From assembly GCA_015075225.1 (NCBI GenBank), contig JABTUQ010000010.1, forward strand, positions 1 to 64,000: 64,000 nt of DNA. Reading direction: 5' to 3'. Both the position numbers and the translations under genes were made by a program. This DNA is from Burkholderiales bacterium (GTDB lineage: Bacteria > Pseudomonadota > Gammaproteobacteria > Burkholderiales > Nitrosomonadaceae). Within the stretch, counting starts at the first letter, position 1. Each line of letters opens with the position of its first letter. Under the pieces are notes generated by a model that had not been told where the DNA came from, did not search any database, and saw only the letters and a program-made list of their open reading frames with translations. Below, one piece after another: positions 44,801-53,601 of the stretch.

Positions 44801-46135
44801 TAGCGCATGTTGGGGAGCATTCCTTTGACGGCTCTCATCATTTTTGCCATTCCACCCTTATTCATCATTTTCATCATCTTGCGAGCTTGTTCGAATTGTG
44901 AGAGCAGGCGATTGACTTCCTGCACGGATACCCGGAGCCCGTGGCAATACGGCGTTTGCGCGATGCTTTGATGATTTCCGGCTTGGTCGCCTGAGGTGTC
45001 ATGGAGTTGATGATTCCTTCCGTCCGGTTAATGATTTTTCATCGACATTCATGTTTTGAGCTGCCTGGCTTAACTGGTGAGGCAGTTTTTCCAGCATGGC
45101 GCTCATGCCCCATTTTTCATCTGCTGAAATTGTTGCTGAAAGTCATTGAGATCGAAGCTTTTGCCGATCTCAATTTTTTCATCAGGCGCTCTGCTTCCTT
45201 TGATCAGAGGTCGTTGCAGCTTCCTCGATCAATCCAAGCACGTCACCCATGCCCAGGATGCGCGAGGCCATGCGATCTGGGTAGAATGGTTCCAGCCCAT
45301 TCAATTTCTCGGCAACGCCCGCAAATTTGATCGGCTTGCCGGTAATGTGGCGGACGGAAAGTGCCGCACCACCGCGTGCATCACCATCAAGTTTGGTGAG
45401 AATCACGCCGGTAAGTGGTAAGCTCGGAAAGGCTTTGGCTGTATTGACGGCATCCTGCCCTTGCATGGCATCGACGACAAACAGGGTTTCGATCGGTTTG
45501 AGCAATTGCTCAAGCTGGCTGATTTCCTGCATCATAGCTTCGTCGATGCCCAGTCGTCCCGCCGTATCGACGATGATTACATCGTGGTGATGTTTGCGTG
45601 CGAAATCCAGAGCGGCTGTGCAGATCCCGGCGGGCTGCTGGCCGGTCTGTACCGGAAAGAAATCGGCTCCGGTTTGTTCGGCCAAGAGTGCTAATTGATC
45701 AATGGCGGCAGGGCGGTAAACGTCACAGGATACCAGTAGAACTTTCTTTCTTCTGATCCATCAGCCATTTCGCCAGTTTGCTACCACTGGTGGTTTTTCC
45801 TGCTCCCTGTAATCCCGCCATCAGGATAACGGCGGAGGAGCAACATTCAGGCTGAGTTCCGCTTTGTCACCCCCCATGATGGCGACCAGCTCTTCGTGAA
45901 CGATACCGATCAGCGCCTGCCCCGGAGAAAGTTTGTCCAGCACCTCATGGCCGATGGCGCGCTGCCTGACTTGCTCGATAAATGTCTTGATCACCGCAAG
46001 CGCTACATCTGTCCCTCAATCAGTGCCATGCGCACTTCGCGTAACGCGTCCTGAATATTACTCTCGGTTAGGCGTGCTTCTCCCGCAGGGTTTTGATGAC
46101 GCCGGAAAGTCGTTCGCAGTTAAATTGTCAAACAT
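44800..46135 (-). pseudogene. ffh: Signal recognition particle protein Ffh, many frameshifts
   Basis: The full extent of Ffh can be read on the minus strand: MFDNLT, VIKTLRGEARLTESNIQDALREVRMALIE, LMAGLQGAGKTT (P-loop), VDTAGRLGIDEAMM, LTKLDGDARGG and the Met-rich M domain ending KGMLPNMR. At least ten small indels shift the frame, and no open stretch exceeds 167 codons (45182-45685). Many losses are one base from short runs, such as the A run in RKAERLMKKIE and the G run in GSGVSV. Ffh carries nascent membrane proteins to FtsY and is normally essential. Either the sequence is faulty here or another copy exists. Confidence 0.88.
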
Positions 46136-46274
46136 GTATGCTCCTGTAAAACGTTACCCGCTGGCGAGATGCCCGCCCCTGTGTTAAACTTTGGCAAGTC
46201 GCCAAACACCGTTTCAGCTTTGTTGCAGCGGTGAAGATTGGCGAACTTTTGTCGATTGTTCAGACCGATTACCC

Positions 46275-47105
46275 ATGCCCAGCATTCTAACTTATCTCTG
46301 CGCTTCATTGCTTTACGGGATTGCCGGATGGTATTTCTGGCAAGCCATGCGTACTGCCAGTCCTGTTGCGGGGGTGACCCCAAGTGTGAAGTTGCAGCAA
46401 TATGCAATGTTGATCCCGCTGGGGATGCATGGATTGCTGCTGTATCAATCGGTGTTTACCGGTGACATGCTGAGTTTCGGTATCGGAAATGCGCTATCGG
46501 CAATAGTTTGGCTTACTGCCCTGATTTACTGGGCGTCAGGTTTCTTTTCATCATTGCGAGGGTTGCAAAATCTGATAGCTCCGATCTCGGCTATTGCTGC
46601 CGTTGCTGTTCTGATACCGCTGCTGCTGCCCTCCATTCATCCGCTTGCGCATGCCGGCATGACGGCTTTCATTGCTCATTTGCTTGCCGCCATGCTTGCC
46701 TACAGTCTTTTTACGATCGCAGCTTTGCATGCCGTGCTGATGACCTTGCTTGAGCGCCGTTTGCATCATTCGGTGGTCTCTTCCCTGTTTATCCAGTTGC
46801 CTCCTCTGCTGGTAATGGAAAAAATGCTGTTTCGTCTGGTTTGGACTGGATTTACCCTACTTAGCCTTACCCTCCTGAGCGGAGTCGTGTTCTCGGAAGA
46901 GTTGTTCGGTCAGTCGGTTACGCTCACGCATAAAAATCTGTTCGGTTTTATTTCTTGGGGAATATTTGCTGCTTTGCTGGCGGGCAGATATTTTTACGGA
47001 TGGCGCGGCCGCACTGCTATCCGCTGGCTATTGGCCGGATGTGTTGCGCTTGTCCTGTCTTATCTGGGCAGCAAATTTGTGCTGGAAATTATCCTTAATC
47101 GTTAA
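46275..47105 (+). CDS. Inner-membrane protein of the cytochrome c assembly (CcsA/YpjD) type
   Basis: The 276-residue protein has eight or so membrane segments and the CcsA-like C-terminal half with conserved His and the GVVFSEELFG / LTHKNLFGFISWGIFAALLAGR pattern. YpjD-type members next to ffh are found widely in proteobacteria. They resemble heme handling proteins of cytochrome c maturation, but their role is not established. It is divergent from ffh. The ATG at 46275 gives the usual start; longer frames add non-homologous residues. Confidence 0.85.
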   Translation: MPSILTYLCASLLYGIAGWYFWQAMRTASPVAGVTPSVKLQQYAMLIPLGMHGLLLYQSVFTGDMLSFGIGNALSAIVWLTALIYWASGFFSSLRGLQNLIAPISAIAAVAVLIPLLLPSIHPLAHAGMTAFIAHLLAAMLAYSLFTIAALHAVLMTLLERRLHHSVVSSLFIQLPPLLVMEKMLFRLVWTGFTLLSLTLLSGVVFSEELFGQSVTLTHKNLFGFISWGIFAALLAGRYFYGWRGRTAIRWLLAGCVALVLSYLGSKFVLEIILNR

Positions 47106-47227
47106 TCTTTGTCGGCTTGATAGTAGTGTGATTGTCACTCAATCAGGCTTGTTAGCCAGAATTGGGTTCGTTCAGTGTTAATAAGGCATACACCAAGTTT
47201 TTATCATTCCATGGAGTATGTACCTGT

Positions 47228-48145
47228 ATGACAGTTTCTGAGGCTAATGTCCGGATGCTGGATGGATTCGTGGACACCTTGTGGCTGGAAGATGGGTTGT
47301 CTCGTAATACGCTGATTAGCTACCGAACCGATTTGACGCTGTTGGCAGAGTGGCTCGGCAGACAGAAAAGAGCTAATGGGCTGTTAAGTGATGTGACTCA
47401 GGCAGATTTGCTGGCTTTTTTGGCAGATAGAATCAAGCAGGGAATAAAGGCGAGCACAACAGCAAGAGCATTAACCTGCATCAAACGGTTCTACCGTTAT
47501 CTCCTGCGTGAGGGGAAAATCCTTGCGGATCCCGCTACAAATATTGATAGCCCAAAAGTTTCCCGCCATTTGCCGGTCAGTCTGACAGAAACCGAGGTGG
47601 AAGCTTTGCTGGCCGCACCGGATACGCAGCAGCCGCTGGGTTTGCGTGATCGTGCCATGCTGGAAATGCTTTACGCTGCCGGTTTGCGTGTCTCCGAGTT
47701 AATTGGATTGGAAATTTCCCAGGTTCGGCAGGATATGGGGGTGGTGCGTACCATGGGCAAGGGCAGTAAGGAGCGTCTGATTCCGCTGGGAGATGAGGCG
47801 ATGCACTGGCTGGATTTGTACCTCGAGCAGTCGCGCCCCGTACTGCTGGCCGAGAAACACGGCAATGTGCTGTTTGTTACAGCGCGCGGTGATGCCATGA
47901 CACGGCAGGCGTTTTGGTATCTGATCAAACGCTATGCATTGCAGGCCAGTATCATGAAAACATTATCCCCTCATACATTGAGACATGCTTTTGCTACTCA
48001 TTTGCTCAATCATGGAGCCGATTTGCGAGTGATTCAGCTATTGCTTGGCCACAGTGATATTTCAACTACGCAAATTTATACTCATGTTGCTCGTGAGCGA
48101 TTAAAACAGTTGCACGGCCAGCATCATCCCAGGGGCAAACTGTAG
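47228..48145 (+). CDS. xerD: Tyrosine recombinase XerD
   Basis: The 305-residue enzyme resolves chromosome dimers at dif together with XerC. The N-terminal SAM-like domain (FVDTLWLEDGLSRNTLISYRTDL) is followed by the catalytic domain with Arg in YAAGLRVSELIGL, Lys in GKGSKERLIPL, HTLRHAFATHLLNHGAD, GHSDISTTQIYTHVA with the nucleophile Tyr. All six catalytic residues are present. I use the ATG at 47228. It is the core Xer protein, not an integron integrase. Confidence 0.94.
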   Translation: MTVSEANVRMLDGFVDTLWLEDGLSRNTLISYRTDLTLLAEWLGRQKRANGLLSDVTQADLLAFLADRIKQGIKASTTARALTCIKRFYRYLLREGKILADPATNIDSPKVSRHLPVSLTETEVEALLAAPDTQQPLGLRDRAMLEMLYAAGLRVSELIGLEISQVRQDMGVVRTMGKGSKERLIPLGDEAMHWLDLYLEQSRPVLLAEKHGNVLFVTARGDAMTRQAFWYLIKRYALQASIMKTLSPHTLRHAFATHLLNHGADLRVIQLLLGHSDISTTQIYTHVARERLKQLHGQHHPRGKL

Positions 48146-48200
48146 CGTGCCCTCTCCGCAAGGATAAAGCACGCCCGCCAATAAATTTGACAATCAGGAG

Positions 48201-50759
48201 TTAGTCTCTGGTTTCTACCTGTACCAGAGGCCCGATGTCTTCATCGGATTCCACCGAGCGGACCGGCCGGGTGCGTGTCCTTCTGGAAGGTATTAAAGAA
48301 ATATCCTCTGCTTCGGATATTTTATCCGGAGCAGTTTCTATCATGACCAAACCACTTTGAGTGAGGTCCGGTAATGTAATTGCTTGGCTTGGTACAGATG
48401 TCCCCTGAATTTCTGTATCCGGGCTATTGCTGCCGGTGTTTATTTCCTCGGTCAGTTCGATAGTTGAGATATCAGGCTGACCGGTTACCGAGGTATCCGG
48501 GAGATCTGCTGCCGCCAGTTCAATTTCTGGAGTTGGTTCTGCTGTTGGAAGATCTATATGTTCTGCCTCCACCTCTGGACTATCACCAGTTGTATGAATA
48601 ACAGGCTCAATCAGATTACTAGCGGTAATTGGCGCTGTTTCTTCCAGCTCGGCAATTTGACTTGGGCTTGTCCGGTCTTCCCGGTCATGGTGCGAATTTC
48701 CACGACGACGACGCGAACGACCTCGTTTATCCGTTTTTCTTTCGCTGGCTGAATCTGTAATGGCAAGCGAATCAGATGATGCTGTTGCCATGTCGGGTTG
48801 CTCACCCTCTGCTTCAGATTTTTGTGGCTGATTCTGGCGGTTGCTTCTATGACGCGGTTGCTCATTGCCATTGGTCTGTTCAACAGAGTGTTCTGCAGAA
48901 TGTTCAAGCAATGTAGGTTGGCTTGTTTCTTGTGACGATTCGCTAGCCATTACCTGAGCATTTGTTCTGCTGCGTTTGCCACGACCCCGGTCCCGACGGT
49001 TGCGGTTGCGTTCGCCATGAACCGGTTTGGCTGGCGTCTCTTCTGCCGTCTGGTCGTTTTCTGGCCGAGTGTGTCCTGCTGATTTGAACAGGCTAAAAAA
49101 TTTATCTAAAAACGAGGGTTGTTCGCGAGGTTTATCTTCGTGAACCGGAGCGGGTTGCTCGGGTTTGATCCCGGTTACTGCTGCCTTGGGCCGAATGGCC
49201 TTGGTTTCCTGGGTGGTAGATGGGAGGGCGACTTCTTCAGTGGTTTTTTCCACCATTTCATAACTTGGGGGTAACTCAGCTGATTTTACATCTTCATGGC
49301 GCAGTCGCGTGATTGTGTAGTTGGGCGTTTCCAGATGAATATTGGGGATCAGGATAATTCCGACTTTCAGGCGCGCTTCCAGGGAATAGATTTCTGATCG
49401 TTTCTCGTTCAGCAGGAATGTGGCAACATCGACCGGCAATTGCACTTGCAACATGCTGGTATGCTCTTTCATTGCTTCTTCCTGAATAATGCGGAGGATA
49501 TGCAGGGCGGATGAATCCGTGCCGCGAATATGGCCGGTGCCGTGACAGCGAGGGCAAGGAATATAGTTTCCTTCTCCAAGGGAAGGGCGCAAGCGTTGAC
49601 GCGATAATTCGAGTAAGCCAAAGCGGGAGATTTTACCGATCTGGACGCGTGCGCGATCCAAACGCAATGCCTTCAGCAGGTTGGTTTCCACTTCTCGCTG
49701 ATTGCGGGTTACTTCCATGTCGATGAAGTCAACGACGACCAGGCCACCCAGGTCACGCAGGCGCAATTGCCGGGCGATTTCATCAGAGGCTTCAAGATTG
49801 GTATTAAGGGCAGTGGTTTCGATATCTGATCCGCGAATAGCGCGTGCTGAGTTGACATCGATAGAAACCAAGGCTTCAGTGTGGTCAATGACAATCGAGC
49901 CGCCCGAAGGTAATGTAACCTGGCGAGAGTAGGCTGTTTCAATCTGATGCTCGATCTGGAAGCGGGAAAACAGGGGGATATCATCCTGATAGAGCTTTAA
50001 GCGATCTACATTGGCCGGCATGACGTTAGCCATGAACTGGTAGGCTTGTTCGTAAATTTCTGGGTTATCAATCAGGATTTCACCGATCTCCGCGTGAAAG
50101 TAATCACGAATCGCGCGAATTACGAGACTGCTTTCCTGATAAATCAGAAAAACACCTTTCTCGTTACTGGCTGCTTCCTCGATTGCACGCCAAAGTTGCA
50201 CCAGGTAATTCAAATCCCATTGCAACTCTTCCTCGTTGCGCCCGATGCCCGCAGTGCGCGCAATAATACTCATGCCATCAGGTACTTGCAGATTGTTGAT
50301 GACTTCACGCAATTCCGCCCGTTCTTCTGCGCTGACCCGGCGAGAAATGCCGCCACCTTGCGGGTTATTGGGCATGAGGACCAGATAGCGTCCAGCCAGG
50401 GAGATGTAGGTTGTAAGAGCGGCACCTTTATTGCCACGTTCATCCTTGTCAACCTGTACAATCAGCTCGTGGCCTTCACGTAGCCGGTCGGCAACGCGAT
50501 GACTGGATGAGTTGGTGTCTTTGCCAAAACAGGTAGGGGCAATTTCCTTGTAGGGCAGAAAACCGTGGCGGCCAGCGCCGTAATCGACGAAAGCGGCCTC
50601 AAGGCTGGGTTCGAGGCGGGTAACAGCTGCTTTATAAATATTGCTTTTGCGTTGTTCCTTACCGACGGTTTCGATATCAATATCGATGAGTTTTTGCCCA
50701 TCTACGATAGCAACGCGCAGCTCTTCAGGCTGGGTCGCATTGAATAACATGCGTTTCAT
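48201..50759 (-). CDS. rne: Ribonuclease E
   Basis: The 852-residue endonuclease starts [21 protein letters not shown]. It has an S1 domain (about 35-120), the 5'-sensor and DNase I-like core with [18 protein letters not shown] and VVVDFIDM, and the zinc link [10 protein letters not shown] (about residue 403). From about residue 520 the sequence is disordered, with Arg-rich RNA-binding stretches ([13 protein letters not shown]) and acidic repeats, as expected for the degradosome scaffold. It starts mRNA decay and processes rRNA. The frame is intact although both upstream neighbours are decayed. Confidence 0.95.
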   Translation of the reverse strand: MKRMLFNATQPEELRVAIVDGQKLIDIDIETVGKEQRKSNIYKAAVTRLEPSLEAAFVDYGAGRHGFLPYKEIAPTCFGKDTNSSSHRVADRLREGHELIVQVDKDERGNKGAALTTYISLAGRYLVLMPNNPQGGGISRRVSAEERAELREVINNLQVPDGMSIIARTAGIGRNEEELQWDLNYLVQLWRAIEEAASNEKGVFLIYQESSLVIRAIRDYFHAEIGEILIDNPEIYEQAYQFMANVMPANVDRLKLYQDDIPLFSRFQIEHQIETAYSRQVTLPSGGSIVIDHTEALVSIDVNSARAIRGSDIETTALNTNLEASDEIARQLRLRDLGGLVVVDFIDMEVTRNQREVETNLLKALRLDRARVQIGKISRFGLLELSRQRLRPSLGEGNYIPCPRCHGTGHIRGTDSSALHILRIIQEEAMKEHTSMLQVQLPVDVATFLLNEKRSEIYSLEARLKVGIILIPNIHLETPNYTITRLRHEDVKSAELPPSYEMVEKTTEEVALPSTTQETKAIRPKAAVTGIKPEQPAPVHEDKPREQPSFLDKFFSLFKSAGHTRPENDQTAEETPAKPVHGERNRNRRDRGRGKRSRTNAQVMASESSQETSQPTLLEHSAEHSVEQTNGNEQPRHRSNRQNQPQKSEAEGEQPDMATASSDSLAITDSASERKTDKRGRSRRRRGNSHHDREDRTSPSQIAELEETAPITASNLIEPVIHTTGDSPEVEAEHIDLPTAEPTPEIELAAADLPDTSVTGQPDISTIELTEEINTGSNSPDTEIQGTSVPSQAITLPDLTQSGLVMIETAPDKISEAEDISLIPSRRTRTRPVRSVESDEDIGPLVQVETRD

Positions 50760-51060
50760 TTAGTGTCTCCCGCGCTCGATTTACGGGTAAACCTTTCGTT
50801 CATTGTCAGTGTGGCGCCCTGATGATTTATCGCTTGGATATGTCCTTTGTCCGGTTTGCTGGATCATGGTGCGGATAATGATTCCGGCATCCTTTGGAGA
50901 TCAATTGACAGGTTATCCGGTATCTTGGTCCCAGAATTGGCCGGATCAGGAACGGGCAGGCTACAAAAGCGGCAGAGAATATACCCGGTGTATCCGGGTA
51001 TGAAATCAGGAACTTGGGTGTGTGTATGTCGAGCACGTAAATTGAATATCATCGCTGCTT
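50760..51060. other. Intergenic region upstream of rne
   Basis: No gene is seen. A perfect hairpin, ATACCCGG and CCGGGTAT around a five-base loop, lies at 50981-51001. The segment would form the rne leader and its promoter region. RNase E leaders often contain hairpins for self-regulation, but no family structure was recognised. Confidence 0.4.
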
Positions 51061-51840
51061 TTTTATATGGTGAGCGATATTAACCAGCTGGAAACCAGAT
51101 TCATCCAGCGTATGAAAACGAAAATTCGGGTACACGATTTCTTGATTGACCGCACAATCGCTTCATGGTGAAAAAACAGATTTATGGGAATTCGGGTATG
51201 AAAAGTATAGGTAATAGGAAGGTACCCGGTAAGAGAAAATTTGCCGTCCATTATATCGTGGGAACACGCGGCCATTAAACAGGGTTGATGAAATCCGCTT
51301 GAAGGCCAGCGTTGGATGCACCTTCATCAAATCCGCCTGCTGCGTACCCAGACGCCGCATTTATCAACCATTTGCGGTCAGTGCGTTATTAGTCGCGCAT
51401 TGATGCAAGCCATCGTCAACCGCAGATGCGCATTCCGTCTGTTATCTGGCCGGTGAAATCATCCACGCTAAACGTCCTGGACTTCTGATCGTTCTGATAT
51501 TCCGTATCAGGATGATGAACTGTTGGTGATCACCAAACCAGCCGGATGCTGTGCATGGCGGCAGCGACTAGCCAGCGGTGATCGAACAAACGGCGCAGAC
51601 AACATCCAGACTGGAAATTTCTGGAGCTGGTACATCCGTCTTGATCGGAAACCAGACTTGGCTGCTTGCACGGAAACGGCAAGCATTGCTGATCTGCAAT
51701 CGATCGCGTAGCGCGGCCGAGAAGCATTATTTGACCCTGTCTGAGGGAATGGAAAACCAGGCAGAAATGTCTGCTCGCCACTGAACAACATCTGACCGCA
51801 GGCTGGAGAAAGATGCCGCTGCTACCGAATAGAGGTGATT
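51061..51840 (+). pseudogene. rluC: 23S rRNA pseudouridine synthase RluC, decayed
   Basis: Fragments in shifting frames reproduce RluC in order: an N-terminal S4-like part around 51060-51300, then IPYQDDELLVITKPAG near 51510, VHGG-SGLASGVIEQ, KFLELVHRLDRETSG near 51640, LLLARKRQALL near 51670, and AEKHYLTL near 51720. The catalytic HRLD region survives only across a frame change. Indels and stops are frequent and not confined to base runs. The position divergent from rne is where rluC normally lies. This is a true relic; another rluC-like gene may serve the cell. Confidence 0.78.
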
Positions 51841-52240
51841 GTGGATAGGCAACCCGGGCGCGCGATTGTTTGATTTCCAAACCAGTAAGAGTTCTAGTTT
51901 ATGGACGTGAACTTAAAACCACGACTCCATCAGATCTCAAAAATTTACATCTAAATCCCAGGGCATAGCCAAATATATGATTTCACCGAATCAGCGCCCA
52001 AGAAAAGACGACAGCGGGTTATGTTAAAGCGCATGTTTACATTGCTCAACGTTTCACTTGGTACAACTGCGACAGGCAGTCCCTTTGCGTCCGGAAGCGC
52101 CTGCCGAAGAATTGCGTTATTTTGAGAGAAACCTGATCTGGATACCTGTTTGTCCTGAGCATTTTGCAAATGGTGTTTTATTTTGGCTGCTACCATTGGG
52201 GTGATCTGCAGCGCCTGTTTCTTGGCAGATGGGTTACGCC
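51841..52240. other. Unassigned stretch between rluC and tesA relics
   Basis: No intact gene is seen. Fragmentary frames exist on both strands (for example PLRPEAPAEELRYFERN on the plus strand near 52090), which look like remains of coding sequence, but I could not assign them to a family. Confidence 0.4.
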
Positions 52241-52249
52241 GTCTGGTCG

Positions 52250-52840
52250 CGTCAATGCAGAAACCAGTGGGGCCAGAGAGATATCCCGCATCTTCCGTGC
52301 AGCGCTGGTGGATGGATCTACCCGCTGAAAGAAAAGCGAGTTGATCGCCGAAACCTTCCACGAAAGGTGCCAGCTGCAATGTTGATCCCGCGCCAGGGCG
52401 CAGTAAAGATCACGAAATTTTTGCGCATAACTTATGCCATAATTGCGGGTAATTGCATACCTACCAGAAGCGGCTGTTATGCTGCAAACCGATGATGAAG
52501 CTCCAGGTTTCGTAGATGGATGAAATCGAATGGATCTTGCAGGCCATCGTTTGCCCCAGCGCAACGGATATCAACATCCGGCACGATCTTGGCGTTTGGT
52601 TCAATCCGGTTGCGCCCCGCCCAGGTAATTTCCGCTGATACTGACATAACTGGATCTTGGTAATCAGGGATGGTACGCAATCGTCGTCTGCCAGAGATCC
52701 ACCCATCCTGTTCCCGGTGAAACCATATCCCGCGGACAGGCTGTCGCCCAGCACCATGATAGTGGCGTCCGTCCGGTGACCAGGTCATTGAACGAACATA
52801 CCAACAAGCATAATATGACAAGTAATAGTTTTTGCTGAAT
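52250..52840 (-). pseudogene. tesA: TesA-type SGNH esterase/thioesterase, decayed
   Basis: On the minus strand the SGNH hydrolase start VLGDSLSAGYGF (block I, with the nucleophile Ser) is read near 52757. It is followed in other frames by GRNRIEP (block II region) near 52610, ALG-ANDGL (block III) near 52555, and YAQKFRDLYCALAR and FVEGFGDQLAF near 52350-52430, with SIHPS-type block V near 52310. Several frameshifts separate them. It lies divergent to the ybbA-ybbP pair, exactly as tesA does in E. coli, so this was the cell's ancestral tesA. Confidence 0.78.
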
Positions 52841-52986
52841 CCTCTTCTGCAGAAATAATCAGTTGTTGTAAACGATGGCCAGCCCATCATACAGACCCGC
52901 AATTTAACCAGAGGTGGAATAGGATATTCGGCTGGTCATTTTGCGATGCCAATCTGCAAATTGACGCGGGGGAATCTATTGCGATT

Positions 52987-53538
52987 GTGGGCGCTTCCGG
53001 TTCCGGAAAATCTACCTTGCTGGGTTTATTGGCAGGATTGGACAGGCCGACCAGAGGCACAGTTCTCCTTGATGGCGTGGATATTTTCAAGCTGGATGAA
53101 GATGAGCGTGCCGTTTTGCGTGGCAAATTGCTCGGGTTCATGTTCCAGTCATTCCAATTGTTGCCATCGCTGACCGCGCTTGAAAATGTCATGTTGCCGC
53201 TTGAACTGTCTGGTGCTGATAATGCCCGGGAAGTTGCGCATACCTGGCTTGTTCGGGTGGGGTTGGAAAAGAGAGTAGGGCATTATCCAAAACAACTTTC
53301 CGGTGGTGAGCAGCAGCGTGTGGCGATTGCGCGAGCTTTTGTCACGCATCCCAAAATGCTGTTTGCGGACGAGCCGACAGGCAATCTGGATGCAGCAACC
53401 GGTACGCAGATTATTGATCTGATGTTCACCCTTAACCGGGAGCAGGGAACCACCCTGATTCTGGTCACACACGATGAAAATCTGTCTGCCCGGTGTTCAC
53501 GCGTTATCAAATTGGCTGCCGGAAAAGTGGTGAGCTGA
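52987..53538 (+). CDS. ABC transporter ATPase, YbbA/LolD type, damaged 5' end
   Basis: From GASGSGKSTLLGLLAGLDRP (Walker A) to the end the protein is complete: Q-loop MFQSFQLLP, signature LSGGEQQRVAIARA, Walker B MLFADEPTGNLD and the H-loop THD. Family sequence upstream is present but shifted: an ATG at 52875 and PIIQTRNLTR in one frame, LVIL in another, DANLQIDAGESIAIV in the final frame. The N-terminal 35 residues, including the aromatic that stacks on ATP, are thus split by two indels. A GTG at 52987 could start a shortened form. The permease gene follows after 63 bases. Confidence 0.8.
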   Translation: MGASGSGKSTLLGLLAGLDRPTRGTVLLDGVDIFKLDEDERAVLRGKLLGFMFQSFQLLPSLTALENVMLPLELSGADNAREVAHTWLVRVGLEKRVGHYPKQLSGGEQQRVAIARAFVTHPKMLFADEPTGNLDAATGTQIIDLMFTLNREQGTTLILVTHDENLSARCSRVIKLAAGKVVS

Positions 53539-53601
53539 CGCAAGTTCAACCCAATTTTTAATCATCCCTGTTTTGAATCTTCTATTTGAGGTTACTCAAA
53601 A

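Noticed and set aside
47228..48145. Possible integron integrase to go with the attC site
   Set aside because: The protein is a standard XerD without the extra helix region that marks IntI, and it lies 47 kb from the cassettes.
52461..52757. Open frame starting VLGDSLSAGYGF taken as an intact short esterase
   Set aside because: It holds only the first SGNH block; the remaining blocks are in other frames, so it is part of a tesA relic.
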